Shown: in pieces, positions 47,099-55,992 of the stretch
Layout: each line of letters opens with the position of its first letter
How positions within the stretch are numbered: position 1 is the stretch's first letter
Assembly: GCF_018860545.1 (NCBI RefSeq)
Contig: NZ_JAHKPN010000002.1
Span: 62,001 to 126,000 of the forward strand
Length of the DNA stretch: 64,000 nucleotides
Direction: 5' to 3'
DNA from: Winogradskyella psychrotolerans
GTDB lineage: Bacteria > Bacteroidota > Bacteroidia > Flavobacteriales > Flavobacteriaceae
Made by a program: the position numbers and the translations under genes
The notes under the pieces: generated by a model
What the model was told of the DNA's origin: nothing
Databases searched by the model: none
What the model saw: the letters and a program-made list of their open reading frames with translations, nothing else

Positions 47099-47869
47099 AT
47101 GAAAAAGGAAGACTATATCCCTGGGGTTTTAACAGAATTATTTCTTATGATTGTTGCTTCTTTTTGGGCGAAAAAGAAAGGGTATAATGTAGGTAAGAAA
47201 AGTTCATTAAAAGACGTTGGACGTACATTTTTTAGAGCTTTTCCTAGTTTAATGTTACTTGTCGTTGTGATTGGAGGTATTGTAGCCGGTATTTTTACAG
47301 CCACAGAAGCATCTGCTATTGCTGTGCTTTATACGTTAATCTTAGGCTTTTGGTATAAGGAAATCACCCTTAACGATTTACCAGAAATATCGTTAGAAGC
47401 TTGCGGCACTACAACGATTGTAATGCTTTTAATTGGGGCATCTACGAGCATGTCTTGGGTAATGTCTTACGAGAATATTCCAAATGATATTAGTACAGCT
47501 TTATTAGGAGCAAGCAATAATCCTATAGTGATATTACTAATAATTAATTTGATATTATTGGTTGTTGGTATATTTATGGATATGACACCAGCAGTACTCA
47601 TTTTTACTCCAATATTTTTACCTATCGTAGAAAAGCTTGGCATGGACCCTGTACATTTTGGTATCGTTATGATTCTAAATTTATGCATTGGCCTTTGTAC
47701 GCCACCTGTAGGGTCGGTATTATTTGTAGGAGTTGGTGTAGCAAATACAACTATAGAGAAAGTGGTTAAGCCACTTTTATCGCTTTTTGCCGCCATGATC
47801 ATTTCCTTACTATTGATTACTTATTTTTCAGGATTAAGCTTGTGGTTGCCTAGCTTGTTTGGATTATAA
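47099..47869 (+). pseudogene. N-terminally truncated TRAP large-permease gene
   Basis: The open frame encodes 256 residues that align with the C-terminal 60 percent of DctM: YIPGVLTELFLMIVASFWA matches YLPGILLGVALMAYIAFVA in the intact protein, followed by IFTATEASAIAVLYTL, GIFMDMTPAVLIFTPIFLP and IGLCTPPVGSVLF. The first 175 or so residues, including the first signature blocks, are missing and no matching sequence lies upstream. No small permease or binding protein is adjacent. The remaining frame is undamaged, so loss may be recent, or a short product may be made. It is clearly more diverged from the intact dctM than the fragment at 45470. Confidence 0.75.
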
Positions 47870-47896
47870 TATGTCATTTGAGCGAACAGGTTATTC

Positions 47897-49168
47897 CTAT
47901 AAATCTTCAAATTTTTGCTTCATTGTAGGGTTACCGCGTGTGAGCTTTTTTATGGTTAAATCTTCTGCTTTATTATTTGCTAATCGAAGATTATTTACTG
48001 AAGATAGTAAGGCATCTTTTGTTTTTTGAAGGTGAGTCATCGTTTTGTCTATCTCCTTTATAGCATCTCCAAACTGACGACTTGCCAAATCATAGTTTCT
48101 AGCAAAACCTTTTTTAAAATCATTTATTTTTTCTTCAAAATTGGTAATGTCCACATTTTGATTCCGCATCATAGTTAACTCTGCCTTATATTGTAAAGAT
48201 TTCATTCCAGCATTACGAAGCAAGGTTATTATCGGAATAAAAAACTGCGGACGAATGACATACATTTTTGGGTATTTGTACGAGACATCTACAATTCCTG
48301 TGTTATAAAAATCATTATCGGCTTCTAATAATGATACGAGCACTGCGTATTCACAACCTTTAGCATTGCGATCTTTGTCTAATTTTGCAAAGAAGTCTTC
48401 ATTTCTTTTTTTGGTAGCCGTTTGGTCGTTTTCATTTTTCATTTCAAACATGATTGAAATGATCTCGATTCCGTTTACATCCTTTTCTTTATATATATAA
48501 TCGCCTTTGGTACCTTGAGAAGCGTCATTATCTTTTTCAAAATAAGCATTTTGAAATGCTGTGGCTCTTAATTTATTGAATTCGGTTTCACAATGTTGTT
48601 CTAATGACTCACCAACCATTTTGGTAGAAAGTTTTTGCTTATAATCTTTGAGACGTTCTATTTCTTCTTCTTTTAGTTTTAACGCTTCATCTTTATGCAC
48701 AAGCTTATTATTGAATTGTTCTTTTAAAGACTTTTCTGAAAGTGCTTTCTCTGTTTCTTTCGCTTTTAAATCATTAATAACTTGATCTCTTTCTTTTTCA
48801 ATGCGGCTAACTGCAGTTTGTAAAGCAAGCTGTTTTGCTGTTTCAGCCTGCTGTAATTTAGACTCTAAATCTTTAATCGCATTATCTTTCTTCGATACTT
48901 CTTGGATTAATTCTGATTTACTTTTTGCCTTTAAAACATCTATTTCACTTTGTTTCTGTGCCAATAACTCTTGAAATGCATTTTTTAGTTCCGCTTCTTT
49001 TAGTTGTAATGCCGATTGTTTTTCTCGGTGAGCGATTTCTAAACGATTGTTTAATTCGTCTTGAAACTGCTGATCACGCACTTGCTTTACAATATCTGTA
49101 TATACAGAATCGTCTACTTTAAAAACTTCTTTACAGTTAGGACATTTAACCTCTGCGTTTTTACTCAT
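47897..49168 (-). CDS. DUF2130 family protein
   Basis: 423 residues from the ATG at 49168; a longer TTG-initiated frame to 49198 is less likely. The N-terminus has a zinc-ribbon-like CPNCKEVF, followed by a long coiled coil (about 30-185, Lys/Glu/Gln-rich) and the conserved DUF2130 core (about 185-345) with [39 protein letters not shown] and [19 protein letters not shown] nuclease-like fold has been suggested for this family in the literature as I recall, but the function is unsettled. Convergent with the truncated TRAP gene. Confidence 0.9.
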   Translation of the reverse strand: MSKNAEVKCPNCKEVFKVDDSVYTDIVKQVRDQQFQDELNNRLEIAHREKQSALQLKEAELKNAFQELLAQKQSEIDVLKAKSKSELIQEVSKKDNAIKDLESKLQQAETAKQLALQTAVSRIEKERDQVINDLKAKETEKALSEKSLKEQFNNKLVHKDEALKLKEEEIERLKDYKQKLSTKMVGESLEQHCETEFNKLRATAFQNAYFEKDNDASQGTKGDYIYKEKDVNGIEIISIMFEMKNENDQTATKKRNEDFFAKLDKDRNAKGCEYAVLVSLLEADNDFYNTGIVDVSYKYPKMYVIRPQFFIPIITLLRNAGMKSLQYKAELTMMRNQNVDITNFEEKINDFKKGFARNYDLASRQFGDAIKEIDKTMTHLQKTKDALLSSVNNLRLANNKAEDLTIKKLTRGNPTMKQKFEDL

Positions 49169-49370
49169 AACCTTTGTTTTTAAAACGTTATGCAACAATT
49201 ATATGTCGCACAGTATTACAATTACATATTAAATATCCAAATGTACCTATTCTTTATCCTTCTATATTATATTATTATCGGAATTACGGAATGCCATAAA
49301 ACTGAAAGGATCGACTTTGTTTAATTTAAACAAAATTCAGAAATAATTAATTATTTTAATAATACAAAAA

Positions 49371-49493
49371 AAACATCTTTATCTATTGCGGTTATCCGTA
49401 ATAGAAAATTCTAAATTAAAAAAGAGGAAGATAACCTTAATGGATTAGCTCCTTACTTAAGGACAATGAGAGCGCTTTATAATAAAGATGTTT
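49371..49493. repeat. 123-base element bounded by a 12-base inverted repeat
   Basis: AAACATCTTTAT at the left end is matched by its exact reverse complement at the right end. Inside are TATTGCGG/CCGTAATA (7 of 8 paired) and CCTTAA/TTAAGG. It could be a small RNA gene, a miniature mobile element or a complex leader; no flanking target duplication seen. Confidence 0.45.
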
Positions 49494-49536
49494 GTTTAAG
49501 AGCCAAAAATATATAATTAAATATTTACCAACAATA

Positions 49537-49569
49537 TGTTACATATGTCATACAATTTGAAACATATGT
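49537..49569 (+). promoter_or_regulatory. Tandem 12-base direct repeat, likely binding site of the adjacent hybrid regulator (site A)
   Basis: TGTTACATATGT and TGAAACATATGT start 21 bases apart. The same layout recurs at 54188-54220, and in both cases a TTTG ends 33 bases after the second repeat, as an activator next to the promoter would require. Confidence 0.7.
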
Positions 49570-49627
49570 TAGACACTTTCACGACTAAAAAATAGAATTT
49601 TGAAACTAATTAATAAAATGTTTCAAT

Positions 49628-50092
49628 ATGACAAGGTCTTTTACAATTTTAATGCTTTTATTAGCATTACCTATAGCGTCACAATCCATAAAAAAATTCA
49701 GTATTGATTCAGGAGGAGCTTCTACTGTTGTAAATGATATTCAAATATTATACACTATTGGTGAAGTCGTTGTTCAAGAAACAAGCACACCTACAATTTC
49801 GGTTTCAGAAGGCTTTATTAACCCAGAGTTTAATTCCACTTTAAGCACTAATGACCATCAAATCTCACATTTGAATATATCTATATACCCTAATCCTACA
49901 AATCAATTTATCAATATTGCTACAGACAGACCTCTTACTAAAGTAGAGCTTTATGATGTTTTGGGAAGAAGCATATTTCAATCTACAACTATTGATGATC
50001 CCATTGAAGTTTCATCATTAAAAGCAGGCGTTTATCTGCTAAGGCTTTATGAGAATGCAAAATCCATAACCAAACGAGTTGTTATTGAGTAA
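49628..50092 (+). CDS. Small secreted protein with T9SS type A sorting domain
   Basis: 154 residues: signal peptide (1-18, ending ALPIASQS), a short region (about 20-70) with KKFSIDSGGAS and IGEVVVQE, then a T9SS sorting domain (about 82-154, SIYPNPTNQFINIA, VELYDVLGRSIF, GVYLLRLYENAKSITKRVVIE). The mature part is so short that the protein is little more than an anchor. The protein family is common in Flavobacteria. It lies 106 bases before the hybrid regulator, which may be transcribed with it. Confidence 0.88.
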   Translation: MTRSFTILMLLLALPIASQSIKKFSIDSGGASTVVNDIQILYTIGEVVVQETSTPTISVSEGFINPEFNSTLSTNDHQISHLNISIYPNPTNQFINIATDRPLTKVELYDVLGRSIFQSTTIDDPIEVSSLKAGVYLLRLYENAKSITKRVVIE

Positions 50093-50213
50093 ATTACATA
50101 AATTTATAACAATTAATTAAAAGCATTCTATAACTTTACTACAAAAGCAATATTAAATTAAACACTTCATAATCTGTATTTGTTTTAATTATATTGAAAT
50201 GTATATCCAAATC

Positions 50214-53200
50214 ATGTTCAAAAGAGCCTTAGTGTTTTCTTTCCTTTTAAATTTAGCACATTTATTTGCTCAAGAAAACACGCAATCAAACCCGTTAAAA
50301 TTTAATGACATAAAATTAATTCTTGAAGATCAATGGATTTCTAATATCACACAAGACAAAAATGGCTTTATATGGGTCGCAACACAAGATGGTTTATATA
50401 AATATAATGGTAAGAATTTTAAAACTTACAGATACAATCCGTTAGAAAAAAGCAGCCTTCCTGGTGGTTGGGTTAGAGATATAAAACAAGACCAAGACGA
50501 TATCTTTTGGATTGGCACTTATGGTGCTGGCTTGGTGAAATTTGATGAAAAAAAAGGCGTGTTTGAAAAAGTTCAAATCAATGCCAACAATACAGGTCTT
50601 AATCCACTAGTCGTCTATAGAGTATTCATTAGTTCTTCATCTACAATTTGGGTAGCAACTGATGATGGGTTATACCGAAAATCTAAATCGAGCCCAGATT
50701 TTGTAAAAATAAAAGAATCCTTTACTTCTATAAAAATTTTAGAAATTGAGAATGGTACGGAACTCATTTCATCAAACCATACTTTATTTAAATATAGTAA
50801 CAAGGCCGAACGGTTTGAACCAATACTTCATAACACTGTTATAGATGAAATAGAAAGCATAGGCAACAATAAAATAATATATAAATCCGACGGTAAATTG
50901 TACCATTATGATTTTATTAATGATCCTGAGAAAATAGATTTACCCAATGACGATGCTGCCCTTTTTATATCTAATGTAAAAGACCATAAATGCATTATAA
51001 TTGGATCTAGCGGAAATTATTTCTTCAATACAAAAACCAAAAAATTTCAACCTTACAATTATAATTTAGATAAATTTAAAGAAATAGGCATCAGCAAACT
51101 CTTAATAGATAAACAAAATCTATTATGGGTAGGTACACACAAAGGTTTGTTTAAGGAAAGTGCTCTAAAGAAAGTCTTTACAGGTCACTTCAGTACACAT
51201 GCCAGACGGATTTTTGTAGATGCAACTGATATATACATTGTTGGAGACCAAGGCTTTTTTAAAGTTTCAAAAACTAACCATTCTAATTACAAACAATTCT
51301 TAAAAAGAACAAGGATTACTTCAATATGTAAAACAGAAAACGGATTCTGGCTAGGGGATCTGACCGGAAATCTTTTTTTCATTGATAAAGACTTTAATAT
51401 CAATAAGATAGAACTAAATCAAGATAAAAGCGAAACCTTAAAAGTTTTTGGAATTGTTGAAGATTTAAACGGTTTTTTATGGGTTAGTACATGGCAAGGA
51501 ATTTACGTGTTAGATAAAAAAGGTAACATTATAAACACCTACCAACTAGACGAAGTCAAAGAGATTAAGATAATGGAGTTAATAATTGACGAGCAAGACA
51601 ATCTATGGGTGATAACGGTTGGAGAAGGCGTATATAAAATACCAAACATATCGAAGATCGATAAAAACAGAAAATATATTAACTTCAAAAAATATGTGCA
51701 TATTAAAAACGATTTAAATTCATTAAATTCTGATGTTGTCATAGATATTCATAAAAGTCAAAATGGAATGCTTTCGATTGGGTCAGATTTTGGCTTGAAT
51801 TTTTATGACAAGGAAAAGGATCTTTTCTACCCTCTTGAAATCAATGGTGCTATTTTTGATAAAAAGGTAATGGCTATTGAAACCGACGAAAATAATCTCT
51901 GGTGGATTAGCACAATAAATAATGGTATTTATGTATATAACAACGAAAACAAAACACTTTTTAATCTAAAAGAAGAAGATGGTTTGATTTCTAATGCATG
52001 TTTATATACCTCTAGTGCAATCTATAAGGACGAACTTTACTTTGGCACAGATGAAGGGGTTCAAGTTATAAATACTTCTAAGTTTACCTATCCCAATATT
52101 ACTAAAGCTCCCAGTATTTCAAAAATAACGATACAAGGAAAAAACGCTACAACTTTTCAAGATGTAGTGAATTTAAAAAAGCCCATTAAGCTTCATCATC
52201 ATCAGAATAATTTTAAAATAAATTTAGAAATTGCAGATTATAGGTTTCCAGAAAAAATAGCTTATTATTATAAGCTAAGAAAAGCCACAAATTTTTGGAC
52301 CAAAGCAGAAGGAAACACCATTTTCTTCAACAACCTAAATTATGGTGAATATAATCTTTTGGTAAAAGCAGCATATCAGGCAAACGACAACGCACCAATT
52401 ACCACATTAACTTTAAAAATAAGCCCCCCTTGGTACAAATCTATTTTGGCTTATACGTTACTTTTTATAGGTTTGGCGGTAGCACTTTTTTCATTTTTTC
52501 AATTACGCTACAAACAAAAATTGGCATCTAACAAATTAAAGGCCATCAAGGAATTAGACCTTATAAAATCAAATCTATTTACCAATATATCTCACGAACT
52601 CAGAACACCATTGACTTTAATTTCTGGTCCCGTAGAAAATCAATTATCTAAAGGTAATTTAAAATCAGAAGTTAAGGAAGACCTCAACTTAATAAAGCAA
52701 AATGCCGATAGACTTCTCAATTTGGTAAATCAACTTACAGATTTATCTTTAATCGATGCAGGACAAATAAAGCTAAACATAGAACAAGGCAACTTAGCAA
52801 TTATACTTAAGCAGCTCATATCGGCATTTCAATTTAAAGCGCATGATAAAAGTATAGACATTCAATCTACCATTACCCAATTAGACAACTGTTGGTTCGA
52901 CAGAGATATTATTGAAAAAATAGGCTCTAACCTACTCTCTAATGCTATAAAATATTCGCCTCAAGAATCCATAATCTATTTTACCGCTCAGCAACAAAAT
53001 GAACAACTTCAACTTTCTATTATTAATAAAAACAATCAAATTAGAGCCGAAAAACTAGGGCATATATTTCAACGATTTTATCAAAATAACGAAGCTTCAG
53101 AAGGCATTGGTGTTGGCTTAGCATTGGTTAAGGAATTAGTCACATTATCAAAAGGCACTATTTTAGCAAATACCTTAGATAATGATAACATACAATTTAG

Positions 53201-54059
53201 TGTCACATTACCTATCACAAAAGATGCCTTTGAGAAATTTGAAATTATAGAGCATCCTAAAATAATTATAGAATCAGAAATCAGCACAGAGATTAAAAAA
53301 AACCAAGCTACTATTGTTATTATTGATGACGAAATAGATATTCTAAACTTTGTAACTTCTATTTTTAAAGAGAATTACAATGTTATAAAAACAACCAACT
53401 CCCATAATGGACTAGAACTCATAAGAAAGCAATTGCCAGATTTAGTCATTAGTGATATAATGATGCCAGAACTGAATGGTATTGAATTATGTAATAAACT
53501 CAAAAACGACCAACTAACAAGTCATATTCCTATTATTCTGTTAACAGCAAAAGTCACTCAAAACCAAAAACAAGAAGGTTTTGAAACAGGTGCAGACGCC
53601 TATGTAACAAAACCTTTTAATACTGAAACATTAAAGATCCGAGTCTCCAAACTCATTGAAACCAGAGCAAAACTAAAACAACGTTTTAATGAACAACCTA
53701 TTCTTACAAAAACACTCGAAGTTACATCTGTTGAAGCAGAATTCATGCAGCGCTTAAAAAATGTCTTAGACACACATTTAGTAGATCCAGAGTTCACTAC
53801 AGATGCCTTTGGTAAATACATGCATATGAGCAGAACGCAATTACATAGAAAATTGAAAGCCATAGTTGGCATGACCACTTCCGAATTTATGCGATCACAA
53901 CGTATCCTTTTAGCTAGAAATATTTTAAAAAACCAAGACATCAGTGTTTCTGAAGCCGCTTACATGGTTGGCTTTAATTCTGTAAGTTACTTCATTAAGT
54001 GTTTCAAAAAAATTTATAGTGAAACACCTTCTCAATATATTGAAAAGCATAAGTCTTAA
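50214..54059 (+). CDS. Hybrid two-component system sensor kinase/response regulator with AraC output
   Basis: 1281 residues from the ATG at 50214 (MFKRALVFSFLLNLAHLFAQ, a good signal peptide); an ATG at 50199 is also possible. Order: periplasmic two-component-propeller repeats (about 30-660; WISNITQDKNGFIWVATQDG and similar), Y_Y_Y domain (about 665-735), transmembrane helix (about 740-765), HisKA with FTNISHELRTPLT (His about 790), HATPase with NLLSNAIKYSP and GIGVGLALVKELV, receiver (about 1035-1150) with phospho-acceptor Asp in VISDIMMPELNG and Lys in AYVTKPF, and an AraC-type DNA-binding domain (about 1180-1280). Such hybrids usually control polysaccharide-utilisation loci; here there is no SusC/SusD pair, and the flanking genes are surface proteins. 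Confidence 0.95.
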   Translation: MFKRALVFSFLLNLAHLFAQENTQSNPLKFNDIKLILEDQWISNITQDKNGFIWVATQDGLYKYNGKNFKTYRYNPLEKSSLPGGWVRDIKQDQDDIFWIGTYGAGLVKFDEKKGVFEKVQINANNTGLNPLVVYRVFISSSSTIWVATDDGLYRKSKSSPDFVKIKESFTSIKILEIENGTELISSNHTLFKYSNKAERFEPILHNTVIDEIESIGNNKIIYKSDGKLYHYDFINDPEKIDLPNDDAALFISNVKDHKCIIIGSSGNYFFNTKTKKFQPYNYNLDKFKEIGISKLLIDKQNLLWVGTHKGLFKESALKKVFTGHFSTHARRIFVDATDIYIVGDQGFFKVSKTNHSNYKQFLKRTRITSICKTENGFWLGDLTGNLFFIDKDFNINKIELNQDKSETLKVFGIVEDLNGFLWVSTWQGIYVLDKKGNIINTYQLDEVKEIKIMELIIDEQDNLWVITVGEGVYKIPNISKIDKNRKYINFKKYVHIKNDLNSLNSDVVIDIHKSQNGMLSIGSDFGLNFYDKEKDLFYPLEINGAIFDKKVMAIETDENNLWWISTINNGIYVYNNENKTLFNLKEEDGLISNACLYTSSAIYKDELYFGTDEGVQVINTSKFTYPNITKAPSISKITIQGKNATTFQDVVNLKKPIKLHHHQNNFKINLEIADYRFPEKIAYYYKLRKATNFWTKAEGNTIFFNNLNYGEYNLLVKAAYQANDNAPITTLTLKISPPWYKSILAYTLLFIGLAVALFSFFQLRYKQKLASNKLKAIKELDLIKSNLFTNISHELRTPLTLISGPVENQLSKGNLKSEVKEDLNLIKQNADRLLNLVNQLTDLSLIDAGQIKLNIEQGNLAIILKQLISAFQFKAHDKSIDIQSTITQLDNCWFDRDIIEKIGSNLLSNAIKYSPQESIIYFTAQQQNEQLQLSIINKNNQIRAEKLGHIFQRFYQNNEASEGIGVGLALVKELVTLSKGTILANTLDNDNIQFSVTLPITKDAFEKFEIIEHPKIIIESEISTEIKKNQATIVIIDDEIDILNFVTSIFKENYNVIKTTNSHNGLELIRKQLPDLVISDIMMPELNGIELCNKLKNDQLTSHIPIILLTAKVTQNQKQEGFETGADAYVTKPFNTETLKIRVSKLIETRAKLKQRFNEQPILTKTLEVTSVEAEFMQRLKNVLDTHLVDPEFTTDAFGKYMHMSRTQLHRKLKAIVGMTTSEFMRSQRILLARNILKNQDISVSEAAYMVGFNSVSYFIKCFKKIYSETPSQYIEKHKS

Positions 54060-54187
54060 GGTCCTTCCATCTATTTACGCATTGCTTATTAGTTTCCGTT
54101 AAGATTCATTATATACATTTGGTACTACCGCACTTCAATAACAACTTCAATAGAAATACCCCTCAGTTTTAAAGGCTTTTCCAATGA

Positions 54188-54220
54188 TGTAACATATCTG
54201 TTACATCTTGAAACATATGT
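54188..54220 (+). promoter_or_regulatory. Tandem 12-base direct repeat, likely binding site of the hybrid regulator (site B)
   Basis: TGTAACATATCT and TGAAACATATGT start 21 bases apart. The second repeat is identical to that of site A, and the whole 33-base site matches site A at most positions. Confidence 0.7.
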
Positions 54221-54245
54221 AATATTTTTTTTAATACATCTCAGA

Positions 54246-54253
54246 TAGCTTTG
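54246..54253 (+). promoter_or_regulatory. -7 box of the fibre-protein operon
   Basis: TAGCTTTG matches TAnnTTTG, 28 bases before the small ORF at 54282 and 25 bases after site B. Confidence 0.55.
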
Positions 54254-54281
54254 TAAATGCAAGATCTTTAATTGCTAACAA

Positions 54282-54428
54282 ATGACAAAATTTAAAACAC
54301 GGGAGGATAAAGAAAGCGCATTACCATCTCAACTTTACATTGCTATAGATCATCTTAAAAAAGGTAGATACCAATTAAATATTATAAATGAGAATAAAAT
54401 TGTCTCTTTTATAGAATTTAAAAAATAA
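54282..54428 (+). CDS. 48-residue small protein at the head of the fibre operon
   Basis: ATG to TAA gives 48 residues beginning MTKFKTREDKESALPSQLYI and continuing AIDHLKKGRYQLNIINENKI. It has a helix-then-two-strands look and no signal peptide. It starts 28 bases after a TAnnTTTG box, and its stop is six bases before the next ATG, so it is the first gene of the operon. Codon use matches neighbours. I do not recognise a named family; a small cytoplasmic protein or regulatory leader is possible. Confidence 0.6.
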   Translation: MTKFKTREDKESALPSQLYIAIDHLKKGRYQLNIINENKIVSFIEFKK

Positions 54429-54434
54429 AATGCT

Positions 54435-55991
54435 ATGAAAACATTACACACATTTTTAGCATTAATTATGCCAATAGTATTATTTGCTCAAAATGGCATT
54501 AATTATAAAGCACTTATAAAGGATAACTCAGGCAACATAATTGCAGATAATGTCATTCAAGTTAAATTCAAAATTTTAGAAAGCGACTTACAAACTAGTC
54601 TTTACGAAGAAAGCCATACAACGACTACAGATTATAATGGTATAATAGTTTTAAATATTGGTGAAGGCACCGTTTTAAATGGAAATTTCAATACAATTAA
54701 TTGGGGTGAAAATGAGCATTTTTTAAATGTAAAAATAGATCTAGGAACAGAGTTTATAGATATGGGAAGCACTCAATTTTCTGCTGTGCCTTATGCTTAT
54801 CATGCTAAAAAAGCAACAAATGTATCTGGTTTAGAATCTATTGACGAAGGTAATGGAATTGGCTGGAGATTAATTGGTCGTGATCCAACTATGCACAGTA
54901 CTTTAGGCTTTAATGCTATTGATTTGAGTTATTCTAATTTTTCGCCAATAAACAATGGTGAAATGGGAAGTTATTCTACAACAATAGGTTATGGAACTGC
55001 GGCTGAATCTTATGCGTCTACAGCCATTGGAAGCTTTAATGTTGGTGGTGGTGACCCAAATACCTGGGTTGATAATAGTCCCTTATTTGAAATCGGAAAT
55101 GGCACTTCAGATTTAAATCGAAGAAATGCATTGACTGTTTTAAAAACTGGTGAGCATATTATTAACAGTCAAAGTAATGGTTTGCGTATTACAGGTGCAA
55201 ACAACGCTATAAACATCTCCAATTCTCTATCAAATTCAATCAATATTACAGATGCAGGCTTTACAGGCATCTATATTGCTGATCCTCAAAATTATGGTGT
55301 TTATATTTCAAATGCTCTTAACGACGGAGTTTTTGCATCATCTTTAGATAGAGGTGCATCCTTTATTGGTGGTACAACTGGGTTATATACACAAAGTTCA
55401 AACAGTAATAATCCAGATATTATTTTAGGAGGTAACTCTAGTACAAATAGTGAAGATGACGGTATTATTGCATCAGACCCTTTTTATTCAGGAAGCGACA
55501 TTTATTTAAGAAGTAATGATGCTGTTGTTATACAATTGGACCATGATGATAATGGAGCAGGTAATTTTATGGTTCATAACAGTGACGGAAATATTGTTTT
55601 TTCCATTACTGAAGCAGGAACTATTAGTCAAAATGGTTCTACAGTCCATGCCTCAGACAGACGCTTAAAACGGGACATTACCGATTTACCTTATGGTTTA
55701 AATGAAATTTTACAATTACAACCAAAAGCATACTTCTGGAAAAACAATACACAAAACAAAAAGTCTTTGGGACTTATCGCTCAAGATGTTCAACCAATTA
55801 TAAACGAAATTGTCATTACTCAGAATAATGAGTTAAAAACCTTAGGAATAAACTATACAGAATTGATTCCTATACTTATAAAAGCGATACAAGAACAGCA
55901 AAAAATTATTCTCAATCAACACGCAGACTACACGAATCTGTTAGAACGTGTTGAAACTTTAGAGGCAAATACATCAATTAAAAACAAATAA
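54435..55991 (+). CDS. Secreted fibre-like protein with C-terminal S74 intramolecular chaperone domain
   Basis: 518 residues: signal peptide (1-18, FAQ), an N-terminal domain shared with two later genes (about 19-135; NGINYKALIKDNSGNIIADN, GIIVLNIGEGTVLNG, FSAVPYAYHAKKA), a repetitive beta-rich middle, and a C-terminal peptidase S74 chaperone of endosialidase domain (about 405-510) with HASDRRLKRDI and KSLGLIAQDVQPIINEI. In phage fibres this domain drives trimerisation and then cuts itself off just before the Ser of the SD motif. No T9SS tail is present. No phage genes surround it, so it is more likely a host surface fibre. Confidence 0.87.
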   Translation: MKTLHTFLALIMPIVLFAQNGINYKALIKDNSGNIIADNVIQVKFKILESDLQTSLYEESHTTTTDYNGIIVLNIGEGTVLNGNFNTINWGENEHFLNVKIDLGTEFIDMGSTQFSAVPYAYHAKKATNVSGLESIDEGNGIGWRLIGRDPTMHSTLGFNAIDLSYSNFSPINNGEMGSYSTTIGYGTAAESYASTAIGSFNVGGGDPNTWVDNSPLFEIGNGTSDLNRRNALTVLKTGEHIINSQSNGLRITGANNAINISNSLSNSINITDAGFTGIYIADPQNYGVYISNALNDGVFASSLDRGASFIGGTTGLYTQSSNSNNPDIILGGNSSTNSEDDGIIASDPFYSGSDIYLRSNDAVVIQLDHDDNGAGNFMVHNSDGNIVFSITEAGTISQNGSTVHASDRRLKRDITDLPYGLNEILQLQPKAYFWKNNTQNKKSLGLIAQDVQPIINEIVITQNNELKTLGINYTELIPILIKAIQEQQKIILNQHADYTNLLERVETLEANTSIKNK

Positions 55992-55992
55992 A

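Larger units (their letters stand above)
49169..49627. other. 459-base non-coding region upstream of the T9SS gene, structured and regulatory
   Basis: No credible gene. It holds the inverted-repeat element 49371-49493 and the direct-repeat site 49537-49569, described separately. Confidence 0.6.

Noticed and set aside
47467-47802. 111-aa minus-strand ORF over the truncated TRAP gene
   Set aside because: Shadow of the conserved DctM coding frame on the other strand.
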